Shown here one piece after another: positions 1-12,807 of a stretch of 64,000 nucleotides of DNA. Source of the DNA: Imbricaverruca yamaguchii (lineage: Eukaryota > Arthropoda > Thecostraca > Neoverrucidae). How positions within the stretch are numbered: position 1 is the stretch's first letter; the number at the start of each line of letters is the position of its first letter. The notes beneath the pieces are model-generated. The model worked only from the letters and a program-made list of their open reading frames with translations. It did no database searches and had not been told where the DNA came from. The stretch covers positions 2,628,501-2,692,500 of the forward strand of contig JAOTOL010001646.1 in assembly GCA_034440575.1 (NCBI GenBank). Direction: 5' to 3'. The position numbers were made by a program, and so were the translations under genes.

Positions 1-185
1 TGAAGGTTACGCGAAAAAAGCTCATATAGCATGGACCTCGCCAAAAGGTTGTGGGCAATTACTATCGACTGGTTCTAATCTCAATAAGTGTTATCTACCC
101 ACAGCTACATATGACAATTTATTAGGAGCACTTCTAAACACCTGACTTCTTGTTATGCCGAGCTGTTCAAAAACTATGCGTTGAC

Positions 186-722
186 TGTGTGTCGGCGAGA
201 TTCCTTCGCATCAGTGTGTGTCGGCGATTCGTCTCTGAATCAGAATGCGCCGACAAGTCTTCCTCTATATCAGTATGCGTCGACGAGTCTTCCTCTGTAC
301 AGTATGCGTCGACAAGTCTTCCTCTGCATCAGTATGTATCGGGGAGCTTCTACTGTAGCAGTGTGTGTCGGCAAGCTTCCTCGGTATCAGTGTATGTCGG
401 CTAGCTTCCTCGGTGTCAGCGTGTGTCGGCGAGCTTCCTCTGTGTCAGTGTGTGTCGGCGAGCTTCCTCTGTGTCAGTGTGTGTCGGCGAGCTTCCTCTG
501 TATCAGTGAGTGTCGGCGAGCTTCCTCTGTGTCAGTGTGTGTCGGCGAGTTTCCTCTGTGTCAGTGTGTGTCGGCTAGCTTCCTCTGCATCTCTGCATCA
601 GTGTATGTCGGCGAGCTTCCTCTGCATCAGTGTGCGTCGGCGAGCTTCCTCTGCATCAGTGTGCGTCGGCGAGCTTCGTCTGCATCAGTGTGCGTCGGCG
701 AGCTTCGTCTGCATCAGTGTGT
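186..722. repeat. 29-bp minisatellite, array 1
   Basis: About 18 units of 29 bp, core GTCGGCGAGCTTCCTCTG, with first units more diverged. Open frames in this region are products of the array. The unit is related to the array at 2287-2840. Confidence 0.9.
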
Positions 723-1613
723 GGAACAATCACGTTCATATCGCTGTCTAGCGGCGTGTTGCTGGCTAAATGCCATACCAGGCAGCGTTGCCAAATCATC
801 TGCAGTCAATGTGTACATATTTTAGGAATCTCCCGCTTATCTGAAACTTCAGGCGCCACTTGCCAACAATATTGATGCTTATTATGACCAGGTGGCTAGA
901 ATTTTATAGTTTTGTTGTGCCCGAAACGCCTCGGGAATTATGGGGAAGAGGCACAAAGCCGGAGTGGCATCTTCACGTCCCTGCAGCGGTGTCCGGTATG
1001 GGCGATGGTCTTGACTCTATGGGTAGGGGGAGGGGATTGGGCAAAATAAAATATCCATCATTTATGGACAAGTTGATATCGGGAAGTTCGTTTCGCCTGG
1101 CAGTGATAGTCCAGGGATTTTCGCTTTGGCGGTAGCTGGCTCTCAACACGAACAGGCTATCCAATACCACAAGCCGTTATTGTCCCTGTATTGATCGGGC
1201 TGATGGTCAACCAAACGGCGTCCACTTGAACAACAGATTGAACAGGTTTTCAAATGCAAAAAAAGGCAAATGCCAGCGAACGTATGCGTCAAAGTTTCCA
1301 CAGGCACCAGTGACAGACAAGCGTCCAACCGGACGGCCGGCTTACCGCCGCCGCTGAGCGGCGTCTGACCCCCCCCCTCCGCTACCCTGCGACGACTACC
1401 TGGCCGGGGCTTGTCGCGCACACCGCTCGGCTATGCTGACACGGGTGTCACAATGGTGGCACGGCGCAGTGGCACAGCATCCGCCGGCCGGCCGCCGCCG
1501 CCCGTGCGAGCGGAAACTCACTCGGCACAACACCCCGGCCATAGCCGAGGCTCGAGGCGTCAAATGCCGCGGCCAGCGCCGAGGCATGCGACGGCTTCCG
1601 TTCGGAGCGTTTA
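723..1613. other. Unassigned intergenic stretch
   Basis: GC-rich near 1320-1610 with a C-run at 1370-1378. Open frames exist but none is recognisable and third-position bias is weak. No gene supported. Confidence 0.4.
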
Positions 1614-1890
1614 CGACTGGACTCCACGAGTCCGACCATTCATTACTGGACTCCACGAGTCCGACCGTTCATTACTAGACTCGACGAGTCCGACCGTTCA
1701 TTACTGGACTCCACGAGCCCGACCGTTCATTACTAGACTCCACGAGTCCGACCGTTCATTACTAGACTCCACGAGTCCGACCATTCATTACTGGACTCCA
1801 CGAGCCCGACCGTCCATTACTAGACTCGACGAGTCGGACCGTTCATTGTTGGACTCGACGAGTCCGGCCGTTCATTACTGGACTCGATGA
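1614..1890. repeat. 29-bp minisatellite with internal dyad
   Basis: About 9-10 units of 29 bp, each containing GGACTC-CAC-GAGTCC (or a close variant), an inverted repeat with a 3-base loop. Confidence 0.9.
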
Positions 1891-2286
1891 ATTCGAACAC
1901 ATAGAAGCCAAACGCACTCCAGGAGAGGGGTCCGAAGTTCACTTCGTGAGAGTGAACGCCCACCAGCTGAAAAGATGACGCTGCCACATGACTGTGTGGA
2001 CTCGATTGAAAATTGAGCAAAATCGACCGCATGGTGAGAGAAGTGTTCCACAGGCGGCTACGCTGATTATGCTGTAGTGTATTGCACTTCGTTGTGGTAT
2101 CCAAAACAATAGTGGCTGCTACAGTAGAGTCATACCGTAGGTGGTAAGATATGTACCAAGGAGCAGCTTTAAACATAAATCATTATCGAAATACAATCAC
2201 AGCTAAGCTTGAAGCTCGCAAAATTTTCATCTGGCCAGATAGAGACTGGATTTGTATGTCATGAACGCAGTGGAATCAATTAGCAA
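1891..2286. other. Unassigned spacer between two 29-bp arrays
   Basis: Unique-looking sequence with no recognisable gene or repeat. Confidence 0.4.
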
Positions 2287-2840
2287 GTCACCTTCGCATC
2301 AGTGTGTGTGTGTCAGCGAGTCACCTCCGTATCAGTGTGTTCAGCGAGTCACCTCCGTGTCAGTGTGTGTCAGCGAGTCACCTCCGTATCAGTGTTCAGC
2401 GAGTCACCTCCGTGTCAGTGTGTCAGCGAGCCACCTCTGTACCAGTTTGTGTCAGCGAGTCACCTCTGTATCAGTTTGTGTCAGCGAGTCACCTCCGTAT
2501 CAGTGGGTGTCAGCGAGTCACCTCCGAATCAGTTTGTTTCAGCGAGTCACCTCGGTGTCATTGTGTGTCAGCGAGTCACCTCCGCATCAGTGTGTGTCAG
2601 CGAGTCACCTACGTGTCAGTGTGTGTCAGCGAGTCACCTCCGCATCAATGTGTGTCAGCGAGTCACCTCCGCATCATGTGTGTCAGCGAGTCACCTCCGT
2701 ATCAGTGTGTGTCAGCGAGCCACCTCTGTACCAGTGTGTGTCAGCGAGTCACCTCCGTATCAGTTTGTGTCAGCGAGTCGTCTCCGTGTCAGTTTGTGTC
2801 AGCGAGTCGTCTCCGTGTCAGTTTGTGTCAGCGAGTCGGG
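2287..2840. repeat. 29-bp minisatellite, array 2
   Basis: About 19 units of 29 bp, core GTCAGCGAGTCACCTCCGT. Some units lack 1-6 bases. It matches array 1 in length and in the GTGTGTC-GCGAG and CAGT parts. Confidence 0.92.
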
Positions 2841-2957
2841 TCCGCTGATTCGAACGAAAATGCAGCCTGCACGACACCAGCGTAATTTGACCCGATGTAA
2901 GTACTCTCCGAGGATACCGTATGGGTATTGCCCTCAGTGCAGTGACGGATAAGCATC

Positions 2958-2959
<2 letters not shown>

Positions 2960-3030
<71 letters not shown>
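2960..3030. repeat. (GA)n microsatellite
   Basis: About 35 uninterrupted AG dinucleotides followed by a G-run. Confidence 0.98.
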
Positions 3031-3036
<6 letters not shown>

Positions 3037-3049
3037 CACGTGACAGATC

Positions 3050-3612
3050 CCCACCAAAGTTGACGTGAGAGTAGCCAGACAGTGGAGAGACAGTTGACGT
3101 GACAGTAGCCGGCCACTGGGTCAGGCTGCCGGACAGTTGACGTGACAGTAGCCGGCCACTGAGAGAGGGCTGCCGGACAGTTGACGTGACAGTAGCCGGC
3201 CACTGGGTCCGGCTGCCGGACAGTTGACGTGACAGTAGCCGGCCACTGGCTCCTGCTGCCGGACAGTTGACGTGACAGTAGCCGGCCACTGGGTCCGGCT
3301 GCCGGACAGTTGACGTGACAGTAGCCGGCCACTGGGTCCTGCTGCCGGACAGTTGACGTGACAGTAGCCGGCCACTGGGTCCGGCTGCCGGACAGTTGAC
3401 GTGACAGTAGCCGGCCACTGGCTCCTGCTGCCGGACAGTTGACGTGACAGTAGCCGGCCACTGGGTCAGGCTGCCGGACAGTTGACGTGACAGTAGCCGG
3501 CCACTGGGTCCGGCTGCCGGACAGTTGACGTGACAGTAGCCGGCCACTGGGTCCTGCTGCCGGACAGCTGACGTGACAGTAGCCGACCACTGGGTTCGGC
3601 TGCCGGACTGGA
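3050..3612. repeat. 43-bp minisatellite
   Basis: About 12-13 units of 43 bp, core GTTGACGTGACAGTAGCC, with two alternating variants (GGTCCGGCTG and CTCCTGCTG types). The unit contains the dyad AGCCGG/CCGGCT. Confidence 0.93.
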
Positions 3613-3732
3613 CAGCATCGACCGGCCAACATGGCCGCCGACATCGAGCCCCGACCAACCAAGCGCCAACAGACGCTGTGGTGCAGCATCCGGGCGTGTC
3701 CGGGCCGGGTCGGACTGGACACGCCTTCAGGA

Positions 3733-5049
3733 TTTGTCAGACGGTGGCCACGGTGCCGGTCTGACATGTCACTCAGAGGTGTGAGATGGTGGCCATGGTG
3801 CCGGTCTGACATGCCACTCAGAGGTGTCAGACGGGGCCACGGTGCCGGTCTGACATGAGGGGGGGGGCCACGGTGCCGGTCTGACATGTCACTCAGAGGT
3901 GTCAGACGGTGGCCACGGTGCCGGTCTGACATGTCACTCAGAGGTGTCAGACGGTGGTCGGGCTGAGGTGTCAGACGGTGGCCACGGTGCCGGTCTGACA
4001 TGTCACTCAGAGGTGTCAGACGGTGGCCACGGTGCCGGTCTGACATGTCACTCAGAGGTGTCAGACGGTGGCCACGGTGCCGGTCTGACATGTCACTCAG
4101 AGATGTCAGACGGTGGCCACGGTGCCCGTCTGACATGTAACTCAGAGGTGTCAGACGGTGGCCACGGTGCCCGTCTGACATGTCACTCAGAGGTGTCAGA
4201 CGGTGGCCACGGTGCCGTCTGACATTCTCAGAGGTGTCAGACGGTGGCCATGGTGCCGGTCTGACATGTCACTCAGAGGTGTCAGATGGTGGCCACGGTG
4301 CCGGTCTGACATGTCACTCAGAGGTGTCAGACGGTGGCCACGGTGCCGGTCTGACATGCCACTCAGAGGTGTCAGACGGTGGCCACGGTGCCGGTCTGGC
4401 ATGTCACTCAGAGGTGTCAGATGGTGGCCACGGTACCAGTCTGACATGTCACTCAGAGGTGTCAGACGGTGGCCACGGTGCCGGTCTGACATGTCGCTCA
4501 GAGGTGTCAGACGGTGGCCACGGTGCCGGTCTGACATTTCACTCAGAGGTGTCAGACGGTGGCCACGGTGCCGCTCTGACATGTCACTCAGAGGTGTCAG
4601 ACGGTGGCCACGGTGCCGGTCTGACATGTCACTCAGAGGTGTCAGACGGTGGCCACGGTGCCGGTCTGACATATCACTCAGAGGTGTCACACGGTGGCCA
4701 CGGTGCCGGTCTGACATGTCACTCAGAGGTGTCAGACGGTGGCCACGGTGCCGGTCTGACATGTCACTCAGAGGTGTCAGATGGTGGCCACGGTGCCGGT
4801 CTGACATGTCACTCAGAGGTGTCAGACGGTGGCCACGGTGCCGGTCTGATGTCAGATGGTGGCCACGGTGCCGGTCTGACATGTCGCTCAGAGGTGTCAG
4901 ACGGTGGCCACGGTGCCGGTCTGACATGTCACTCAGAGGTGTCAGATGGTGGCCACGGTGCCGGTCTGACATGTCACTCAGAGGTGTCAGATGGTGGCCA
5001 CGGTGCCAGTCTGACATGTCACTCAGAGGTGTCAGATGGTGGCCACGGC
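3733..5049. repeat. 45-bp minisatellite with 10-bp inverted repeats
   Basis: About 29 units of 45 bp, core GGTGGCCACGGTGCCGGTCT. A few units are shortened (3830, 3960, 4225, 4850). Each unit carries CCGGTCTGACA and TGTCAGACGG, near-perfect complements separated by about 12 bases. The length is divisible by three, so long open frames occur on both strands; they are not taken as genes. Confidence 0.95.
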
Positions 5050-6147
5050 CGGATTTCACGCAAGCTAAGAGTCTCTGCTTACGGAATGTTTGAGCAATAC
5101 AACACTGGTTGCAGTATGCCTAATCACCTCATATATGTTCATCCAAAATGTATTTCGTGTGTGTATGTTTTCAATAATTCGCCTTTGAACGCAAACTGGG
5201 CATAATGACGCACAAAACCATGGGAATGAACAGCAGAATTGTCCAATAGGTAGATGATTCAGACATGAATGATAATGAAACACAGTGATCCGTCTTGAAA
5301 AATGTAAATCAGCAAGCAGTTCCTTCGCTATCTTCCCTGTGTCGTTAGGAGTCAGACGCAATGTTTATGCGGACATCAGGGGATCCCCAGAAAAGAAAGA
5401 AAACATGTAGGTTCCTGATGCCATTCAAGAACTCTGAAAACATGCGCCCGCGACAAGTGCGCCCGGATGTTCATTAGTGTGTGTGCGAAGAATATAGTTG
5501 CAATTTATGAGACTCTGTCTCCATAAAATATGATGCGAATTGCATGCATGAAAGTTAGTTTGCCTTGAGACGTCAATTCCATTGTCATTACGGTGATATG
5601 TTGCCCATATTGTTACTTTGCGCATTGCATTCTGGAACTTTCCACCATGGACAGCTGGACGCTGGAGGCGACGCTGGAGGCGACGCTGGCGGCGACGCTG
5701 GCGGCCCCCGGCCCGTCCCCGACCGCCCGCCACTATTCACAATATGGTGGGGCGCAAACTATTCCCTAAATGTTAATGGGCCCCAATGCCAAAGTAACAG
5801 GCTCATTTTCAGATTTGAAACACAAGGCGATGTATCTGGCATGAGTTCTGCCACTCGTATAGTCCAGGCCGACAGGTTTTCTCGATATTGTCTAAGAATA
5901 TTGCGCTTATGGGCGTTGAATGAAAAGAATGCATTTACAACCGTGAGTCTCTCCAATATCATTTTGGCGTGGCAGAGCCGATGCTACTTAGTATTATTGA
6001 AGGGTGGAACTTTACGATAACTTTTTTATCATGCCACCCCTCGGCGGCCCTCCGGATCCTCCGGGCAGCAACCGTCAGCGCTTGACGTGCATCGAGCCGT
6101 GCCAGAACCTCAATAATTCCGGACAGCTTCATGTCAAAAGGTAAAAA
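5050..6147. other. Unassigned intergenic stretch
   Basis: Contains a short GACGCTGG(A/C)GGC run (5658-5703) and no recognisable gene. Confidence 0.4.
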
Positions 6148-6690
6148 TGACAGGGTTAGATATCTATAAAAGTAGTCAAGTATGACATCAGAAGGCAGCT
6201 GATTCTATGACGGCGTATTTGAGGCCATTGTAAATTAATTCGCTAATATAGAACATCTGATATACAAATAAAAGTAATACAATGTGATAATTCGAGACAG
6301 AAATCGTGGAATTGAGTGCAAACATTACATGGTTAATTACATATAAAAGTAGTCGAGTGTGGCATCAGAAGGTAGCTCATTTTATGCCAGTTTATTTGAG
6401 ACCATTTGAAATCAATTCTCTGATGTAGAACACCCGATATTAAATTTGAATGAATAGAATGTGATAATTTCAGACACAAATCTTTGAATTGAGCGCAAAA
6501 ATAGCAGGGCTAGCTATCCATAAATGTAGTTGAACATGGCATCAAAAGACAGCTGATTTTATGCCGGTTTATTTGAGACCATTGGCTATTTGTTCGGTAA
6601 TGTAGAACATCTGCTATACAACATAATGTAGTACGATGTGATAATTTGGAACACAAATTCTGGGCTTGAGTGCAAAAGTGTCAGGGTTAA
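6148..6690. repeat. About 177-bp satellite-like tandem repeat, three copies
   Basis: Copies start near 6148, 6324 and 6502 and share blocks such as TATAAAAGTAGTC, GACATCAGAAGGCAGCT, TTATTTGAGACCATT and AATGTGATAATT. A fourth, diverged copy begins near 6679 and traces of a fifth extend to about 6960. AT-rich, unlike the minisatellites around it. Confidence 0.85.
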
Positions 6691-7351
6691 ACCTTCATGG
6701 AAGTTATTGAAGATAATATAAAATGTAGCACGCTCGATTTTCGTTTCGTTATGAACATTGGAAATTGTCAGCACATCACACAGAAGATGTACGACGCGCT
6801 TCAATCACAAGATGTTGTGTGACCTATTGCTTTCATTTCACTTTAACGGCAAAGTGATAGGGTGAAATGATTTGATAATAAAATGAACTACACATCATAA
6901 GAGAGCTTGTTTCAATGTTATTCACATTTGACCATTGGAAATTACCTGCACCTTCTCTAGAAACTAGAATATAGCGTTAATCAGACCCAGCCCACTCCGG
7001 TGGTGTTCTTTCACAAACCTACCACCAGAGGCGCCACCGATATTATGTCCGCTCATGACGCCTAACGTAGGGCATTAAATGTGGACTGTTTGGATGGATT
7101 TGGTGAATATTTGCATTCATTTTCAGACCATTTCCACGAAGTGTGACTGTTTTGTCACTCTTGATTATGTCTTGAGTAAAAATATATTTGCCGTTAACTA
7201 TCACGTCAGGACCACCCGACATTTTTCCACTCTTCACACCAGTTTCAACTTAGCGTTATAGGTCAAGGTAAGTAAACAGATTGTCCGATTACTGGTTTTC
7301 AAGTCTTGTTTTAAACGATGCAACAAATAAACTAGAATTATATGTGTATCC
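6691..7351. other. AT-rich intergenic stretch with decayed satellite copies
   Basis: The phrase ACCATTGGAAATT recurs near 6750 and 6940 from decayed 177-bp units. No gene recognised. Confidence 0.45.
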
Positions 7352-7790
7352 AGAAGCTGTGTTTTCATTATCTGTGTATTCAGCAGCTGTGTATTCAGCA
7401 GCTGTGTATTCAGCAGCTGTGTATTCAGCAGCTGTGTATTCAGCACCTGTGTATTCAGCAGCTGTGTATTCAGCAGCTGTGTATTCAGCAGCTGTGTATT
7501 CAGCAGCTGTGTATTCAGCAGCTGTGTATTCAGCAGCTGTGTATTCAGCAGCTGTGTATTCAGCAGCTGTGTATTCAGCAGCTGTGTATTCAGCAGCTGT
7601 GTAGTTAAAATTTGAACATTCAGGAGCTGTACATTCAGCACCCATGTATTCAACAGCTATGTATCCAGCAGCTGTGCATTCAGCACCTGTACATTCAGGA
7701 GATGTGTATTCAGCAGCTGTATATTCTGCAGCTGCGTATTCACTAGCTGTATATTCAGCAACTGTGTGTTCAGCAGTTTGGACAGCTTCA
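7352..7790. repeat. 15-bp minisatellite
   Basis: About 16 near-identical units of CAGCAGCTGTGTATT (7377-7600), then diverged copies to 7790. Fifteen is divisible by three, so both strands stay open. Confidence 0.95.
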
Positions 7791-9317
7791 GCTGCCTGCT
7801 TTAGTTCAACAGCCTTCCCACACCTGCATGCAGCATGCGCTATGCTGTGCTGTGCCGGAGACAAGCAGTGACAAGTTGCTGGCCGCACCAAAACAGTGCA
7901 ATACAAAAACAATGCCAGGGCAAAGCAATTCACTTCTTAATCCATACTAACGGGCATACTCTTTTCCCCTATGTATGAGAAATCAATATATTTTACGGGG
8001 CTTGAGGAAGTGTTCCACTTCAAGAAGCGGACTTGAAGGTGTTTCACTTCCAAGTCCGCTCGGTTTGCGTTCTGCGTCGCCAATTTGTTATTGGTCGCGT
8101 GTCTCCTCCTCTCGGCCTCGGACAAAGATCGATAACCGTTTTATATTCACATCGCTTCTCGCAAAACTTAAATTGAGTTCCACTCCATTCAGACTAATGC
8201 CACCCTCTGAATTTTACTGCACCTGTTATGCACCTCATATCGTATGGAATTTCTGTGGCGATTCTCCGTATCGTGCCGGTAGCTTTCATCGCGGATGAAG
8301 GCAGTTTCCGATCCAATTTGCTCGGATTGAGACTGCTATGCGAGCTTTTCAGTTTTCACAGCAGGCTTTCCGAATCGTGGCTTTTTAACACGACAGGCTT
8401 GGTGCTCCTTTCGAAGACAGACGAAGTGCACCTGCCATGATTGAAATGACAGCGAGTCGTTTTTATGGTAGCCTTCCTTCCCATGCTGACCTGCACGTGA
8501 TGAGATATGCGCATCAGTGAGAAGGTACTGCAGATTGGGTCTACCAACATAGAACGATTTCGGATAAGTGAGGAATGGGGGAGACAGCTTGGCAGCTAGC
8601 CCGTCAATTGAGGATCTAATCGTGCATTCACTATCTCATAAAACGAATCAAATACGTACTTCCCGAGAAGTTATGCGCACGACCACACCGAAGAATAAGA
8701 TAATCATAAGTGTCAAAGCGAAAGCTAGAGCGGGCTCCGGTATTTGCAGAATGCACGTCCCATGGTAAAGATTAAAGATAAACGATCAAAATCCAGCATG
8801 GCTCCTTGGGCAGCCCACTTCCTGTGCGGTGGTGTCAGCTGGACTGCCGTGCCAGGGTTGGGTGTGGTGCAGTGTGGAATGGAGCGGATCACAAATGGAT
8901 TTACCGATCTTTCCAACACAAAACAATTAGTGCTGGTGAACGATGTTGCAGCCATTTGTCTTGATAAGGCAATGCTCATTTCTTTCACAAACTGAGCTAG
9001 CTGTTCTTGAGCAAATTGTTGCAAAGTTTGTAGCTGGGAATAGTTATCCGGGTCGGGCAAGAGCTCCACTTTGAGGTTTTTTCGGACATTGGGTGTTCAT
9101 CATGTGCTTGGTTACAACTACTCCGTATCTCCAGATGCAGTCTTAAATGTCATGCTGACCCAGGGGCTGCGCTTTGTTCCTTCTCCATCCCGCCATCATA
9201 GTGTTGTTTTATTTGTCCGGGGTATGACGCTCACCATGTATTGGTCTTTTCAGTCAAACCAATGTCGCCGTCTATGCCTCTTCAGTGTATGAACGAGAGA
9301 AACCGCGCCACAACACA
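7791..9317. other. Unassigned intergenic stretch
   Basis: Includes a hairpin at 8026-8060 (AGCGGACTTG and CAAGTCCGCT). No gene or known element recognised. Confidence 0.4.
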
Positions 9318-11318
9318 CACCGACTACCAGACATGCACACACCGACTACCAGACACGCACACACCGACTACCAGACATGCACACACCGACTACCAGACAT
9401 GCACACACCGACTACCAGACATGCACACACCGACTACCAGACATGCACACACCGACTACCAGACACGCACACACCGACTACCAGACATGCACACCGACTA
9501 CCAGACATGCAACACTACCAGACATGACATGTACACACCGACTACCAGACATGCACACACTAACTACCAGACACGCACACACCGACTACCAGACACGCAC
9601 ACACTAACTACCAGACACGCACACACCGACTACCAGACACGCACACACCGACTACCAGACATGCACACACCGACTACCAGACATGTACACACCGACTACC
9701 AGACATGCACACACCGACTACCAGACATGCACACACCGACTACCAGACATGTACACACCGACTACCAGACATGCACACACCGACTACCAGACATGCACAC
9801 ACCGACTACCAGACATGCACACACCGACTACCAGACATGCACACACCGACTACCAGACATGCACACACCGACTACCAGACATGCACACACCGACTACCAG
9901 ACATGCACACACTAACTACCAGACATGCACACACCGACTACCAGACACGCACACACCGACTACCAGACATGCACACACCGACTACCAGACATGCACACAC
10001 CGACTACCAGACATGCACACACCGACTACCAGACATGCACACACCGACTACCAGACATGCACACACCAGACTACCAGACATGCACACACCGACTACCAGA
10101 CATGCACACACCGACTACCAGACATGCACACACCGACTACCAGACATGCACACACCGACTACCAGACATGCACACACCGACTACCAGACATGCACACACC
10201 GACTACCAGACATGCACACACCGACTACCAGACATGCACACACCGACTACCAGACATGCACACACCGACTACCAGACATGCACACACCGACTACCAGACA
10301 TGCACACACCGACTACCAGACATGCACACACCGACTACCAGACTACCAGACATGCACACACCGACTACCAGACATGCACACACCGACTACCAGACATGCA
10401 CACACCGACTACGACTACCAGACATGCACACACCGACTACCAGACATGCACACACCGACTACCAGACAGACATCCGCACACACCGACTACCAGACACGCA
10501 CACACCGACTACCAGACATGCACACACCGACTACCAGAATACACCGACTACCAGACATGCACACACCGACTACCAGACATGCACACACCAGACATGCACA
10601 CCGACTACCAGACATGCACACACCGACTACCAGACATGCACACACCGACTACCAGACATGCACACACCGACTACCAGACATGCACACACCGACTACCAGA
10701 CATGCACACACACCGACTACCAGACATGCACACACCGACTACCAGACATGCACACACCGACTACCAGACATGCACACACCGACTACCAGACACGCACACA
10801 CCGACTACCAGACATGCACACACCGACTACCAGACACGCACACACCGACTACCAGACATGCACACACCGACTACCAGACATACACACCGACTACCAGACG
10901 CACACACCGACTACCAGACACGCACACACCGACTACCAGACATGCACACACCGACTACCAGACATGCACACACCGACTACCAGACATGCACACACCGACT
11001 ACCAGACATGCACACACCGACTACCAGACATGCACACACCGACTACCAGACATGCACACACCGACTACCAGACACGCACACACCGACTACCAGACATGCA
11101 CACACCGACTACCAGACATGCACACACCGACTACCAGACATGCACACACCGACTACCAGACACGCACACACTAACTACCAGACACGCACACACCGACTAC
11201 CAGACACGCACACACCGACTACCAGACACGCACACACCGACTACCAGACACGCACACACCGACTACCAGACATGCACACACCGACTACCAGACACGCACA
11301 CACCGACTACCAGCCATG
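9318..11318. repeat. 2-kb array of a 22-bp minisatellite
   Basis: About 90 units of 22 bp, core CACACACCGACTACCAGACA, with ATG/ACG and CGACT/TAACT variants and occasional shortened units (for example 9490, 10340, 10410, 10465). The longest open frame (584 codons) is an array artefact. Confidence 0.97.
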
Positions 11319-12577
11319 TACACATTCACATTCACGCACCCACCCATACAGATAAATCCCCCCCAATAAGAAGCGCTCACGTGCACTGCTACCTACCGGG
11401 CGTCACAGTGTGCGATGACCATCAATGTCGTAATTAGCGCGGGGGAAACTCGACCGGGGGTCTAATGACGCACTGCCGGTGGCTACCGTGCGCTCCCGGC
11501 CCCACAGCTAGCTAATTACCACCATACGGACACGGAAGCCAGTGACGGCGGACGGATCGACAGGCAGCCTTCCACCGAACGGAGGGGAGGAGGGCTGGCT
11601 GGCCACGAGCGCAGGCAAATTCGATGGCAATTGCCGGTCAGTGTCCACTGCTGTAAGTCCATGAAGACAGGGGCCCGGTTGTCGTCGGCATGAACTGGAG
11701 GCTGTCTTGGTGCCCACCGAGCTGCAGACACCACGATTAGCAGCGTCTACAAACTGTGTCGCTCGGCATCTCAGTGCCAGGACGAAAAAGAAGAGTCGAA
11801 CAAAGTCGCGTTTGTTATTTCGGCAAATTCGAACATGTTAAAATTCGATAGCACCGCAAGAACACAGCTGAAGTTGCGCTATTTTTGCATCGGTGATGCT
11901 ATTACTTGCAACAGCAAAATGCCAGGCGGACATTGGGACAATTATTCGGTTAAGCGAGTAAATCGGCATCCTCATCTCCATCATGTGTCCGATGGCTGAA
12001 TTCGCATATGTTGCATGCTATTCCAACTTCTCCTGGGATCTACCGACTCCCACATCCGTTCAAAAGGAAAGGGGAGGGGTGGAAGTGCTAAGCCTCGCAA
12101 TGTGAGGTGGTTATTTTCCCTCCGATATTTTGTCTGAGGTAGCACCTGAACGTTCAAACAGATACAAGTAAACTAGACTATATATGCAAAGACTTGTGCT
12201 GAAAAACACAAATATTCAAAATTTGTCATCGGATCAGATATTTAGGTAAGATAACGATTCAAGGGTGAGGTCATGCTTCTTTGCAAATACGTTTGTAACG
12301 AATCAGTACTCTTCAAAACCCTGAACATATCTAGTTGCATATTGTGCCCTCTGAGCGAGTTCTAGGAATGCAGAAAATATCAGTTCAGGTTCCTGAGATA
12401 TAACATGAAACCTGACAATTTGGGAGGTAGAGTAGAGTGGGGTAAGATTTATATGGTATGTAGGAAGCCTCATGAATCGGATTAATTTGTATTATTTAAT
12501 AAACTTTTGGCTTGTAGAGAGCACCATTGATAGTTTTGACGTCAAAGGTTACACTCGACTGCACCCACGTGTATTAA

Positions 12578-12582
<5 letters not shown>
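11319..12582. other. Unassigned intergenic stretch
   Basis: Mixed composition, no recognisable gene, repeat or conserved motif. Confidence 0.4.

Positions 12583-12640
<58 letters not shown>
12583..12640. repeat. (TA)n microsatellite
   Basis: About 29 uninterrupted TA dinucleotides. Confidence 0.98.
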
Positions 12641-12645
<5 letters not shown>

Positions 12646-12807
12646 TGCTGGTAGAAAACGCTAAAATACTCGCAACCACCCACAACAAAGGACGTCTTAT
12701 TGCCCTTGAGGCAGTATACATGAGACACGCCAGTAAGCTGCCGGAGAGTCGGGGGCGCCAGTAAGCTACCCGCCGCTGGCTGTGGGCTCTGACGGATCCG
12801 CTCAGAC

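Noticed and set aside
186..722. CRISPR-like array
   Set aside because: No distinct spacers; units are contiguous tandem copies in a eukaryotic genome.
2934..4181. 415-codon minus-strand frame through two arrays
   Set aside because: Runs through the GA microsatellite and two unrelated minisatellites; nothing protein-like.
9683..11437. 584-codon open frame and its shifted companions
   Set aside because: Pure product of the 22-bp array; no unique domain, no codon bias, all frames equally open.
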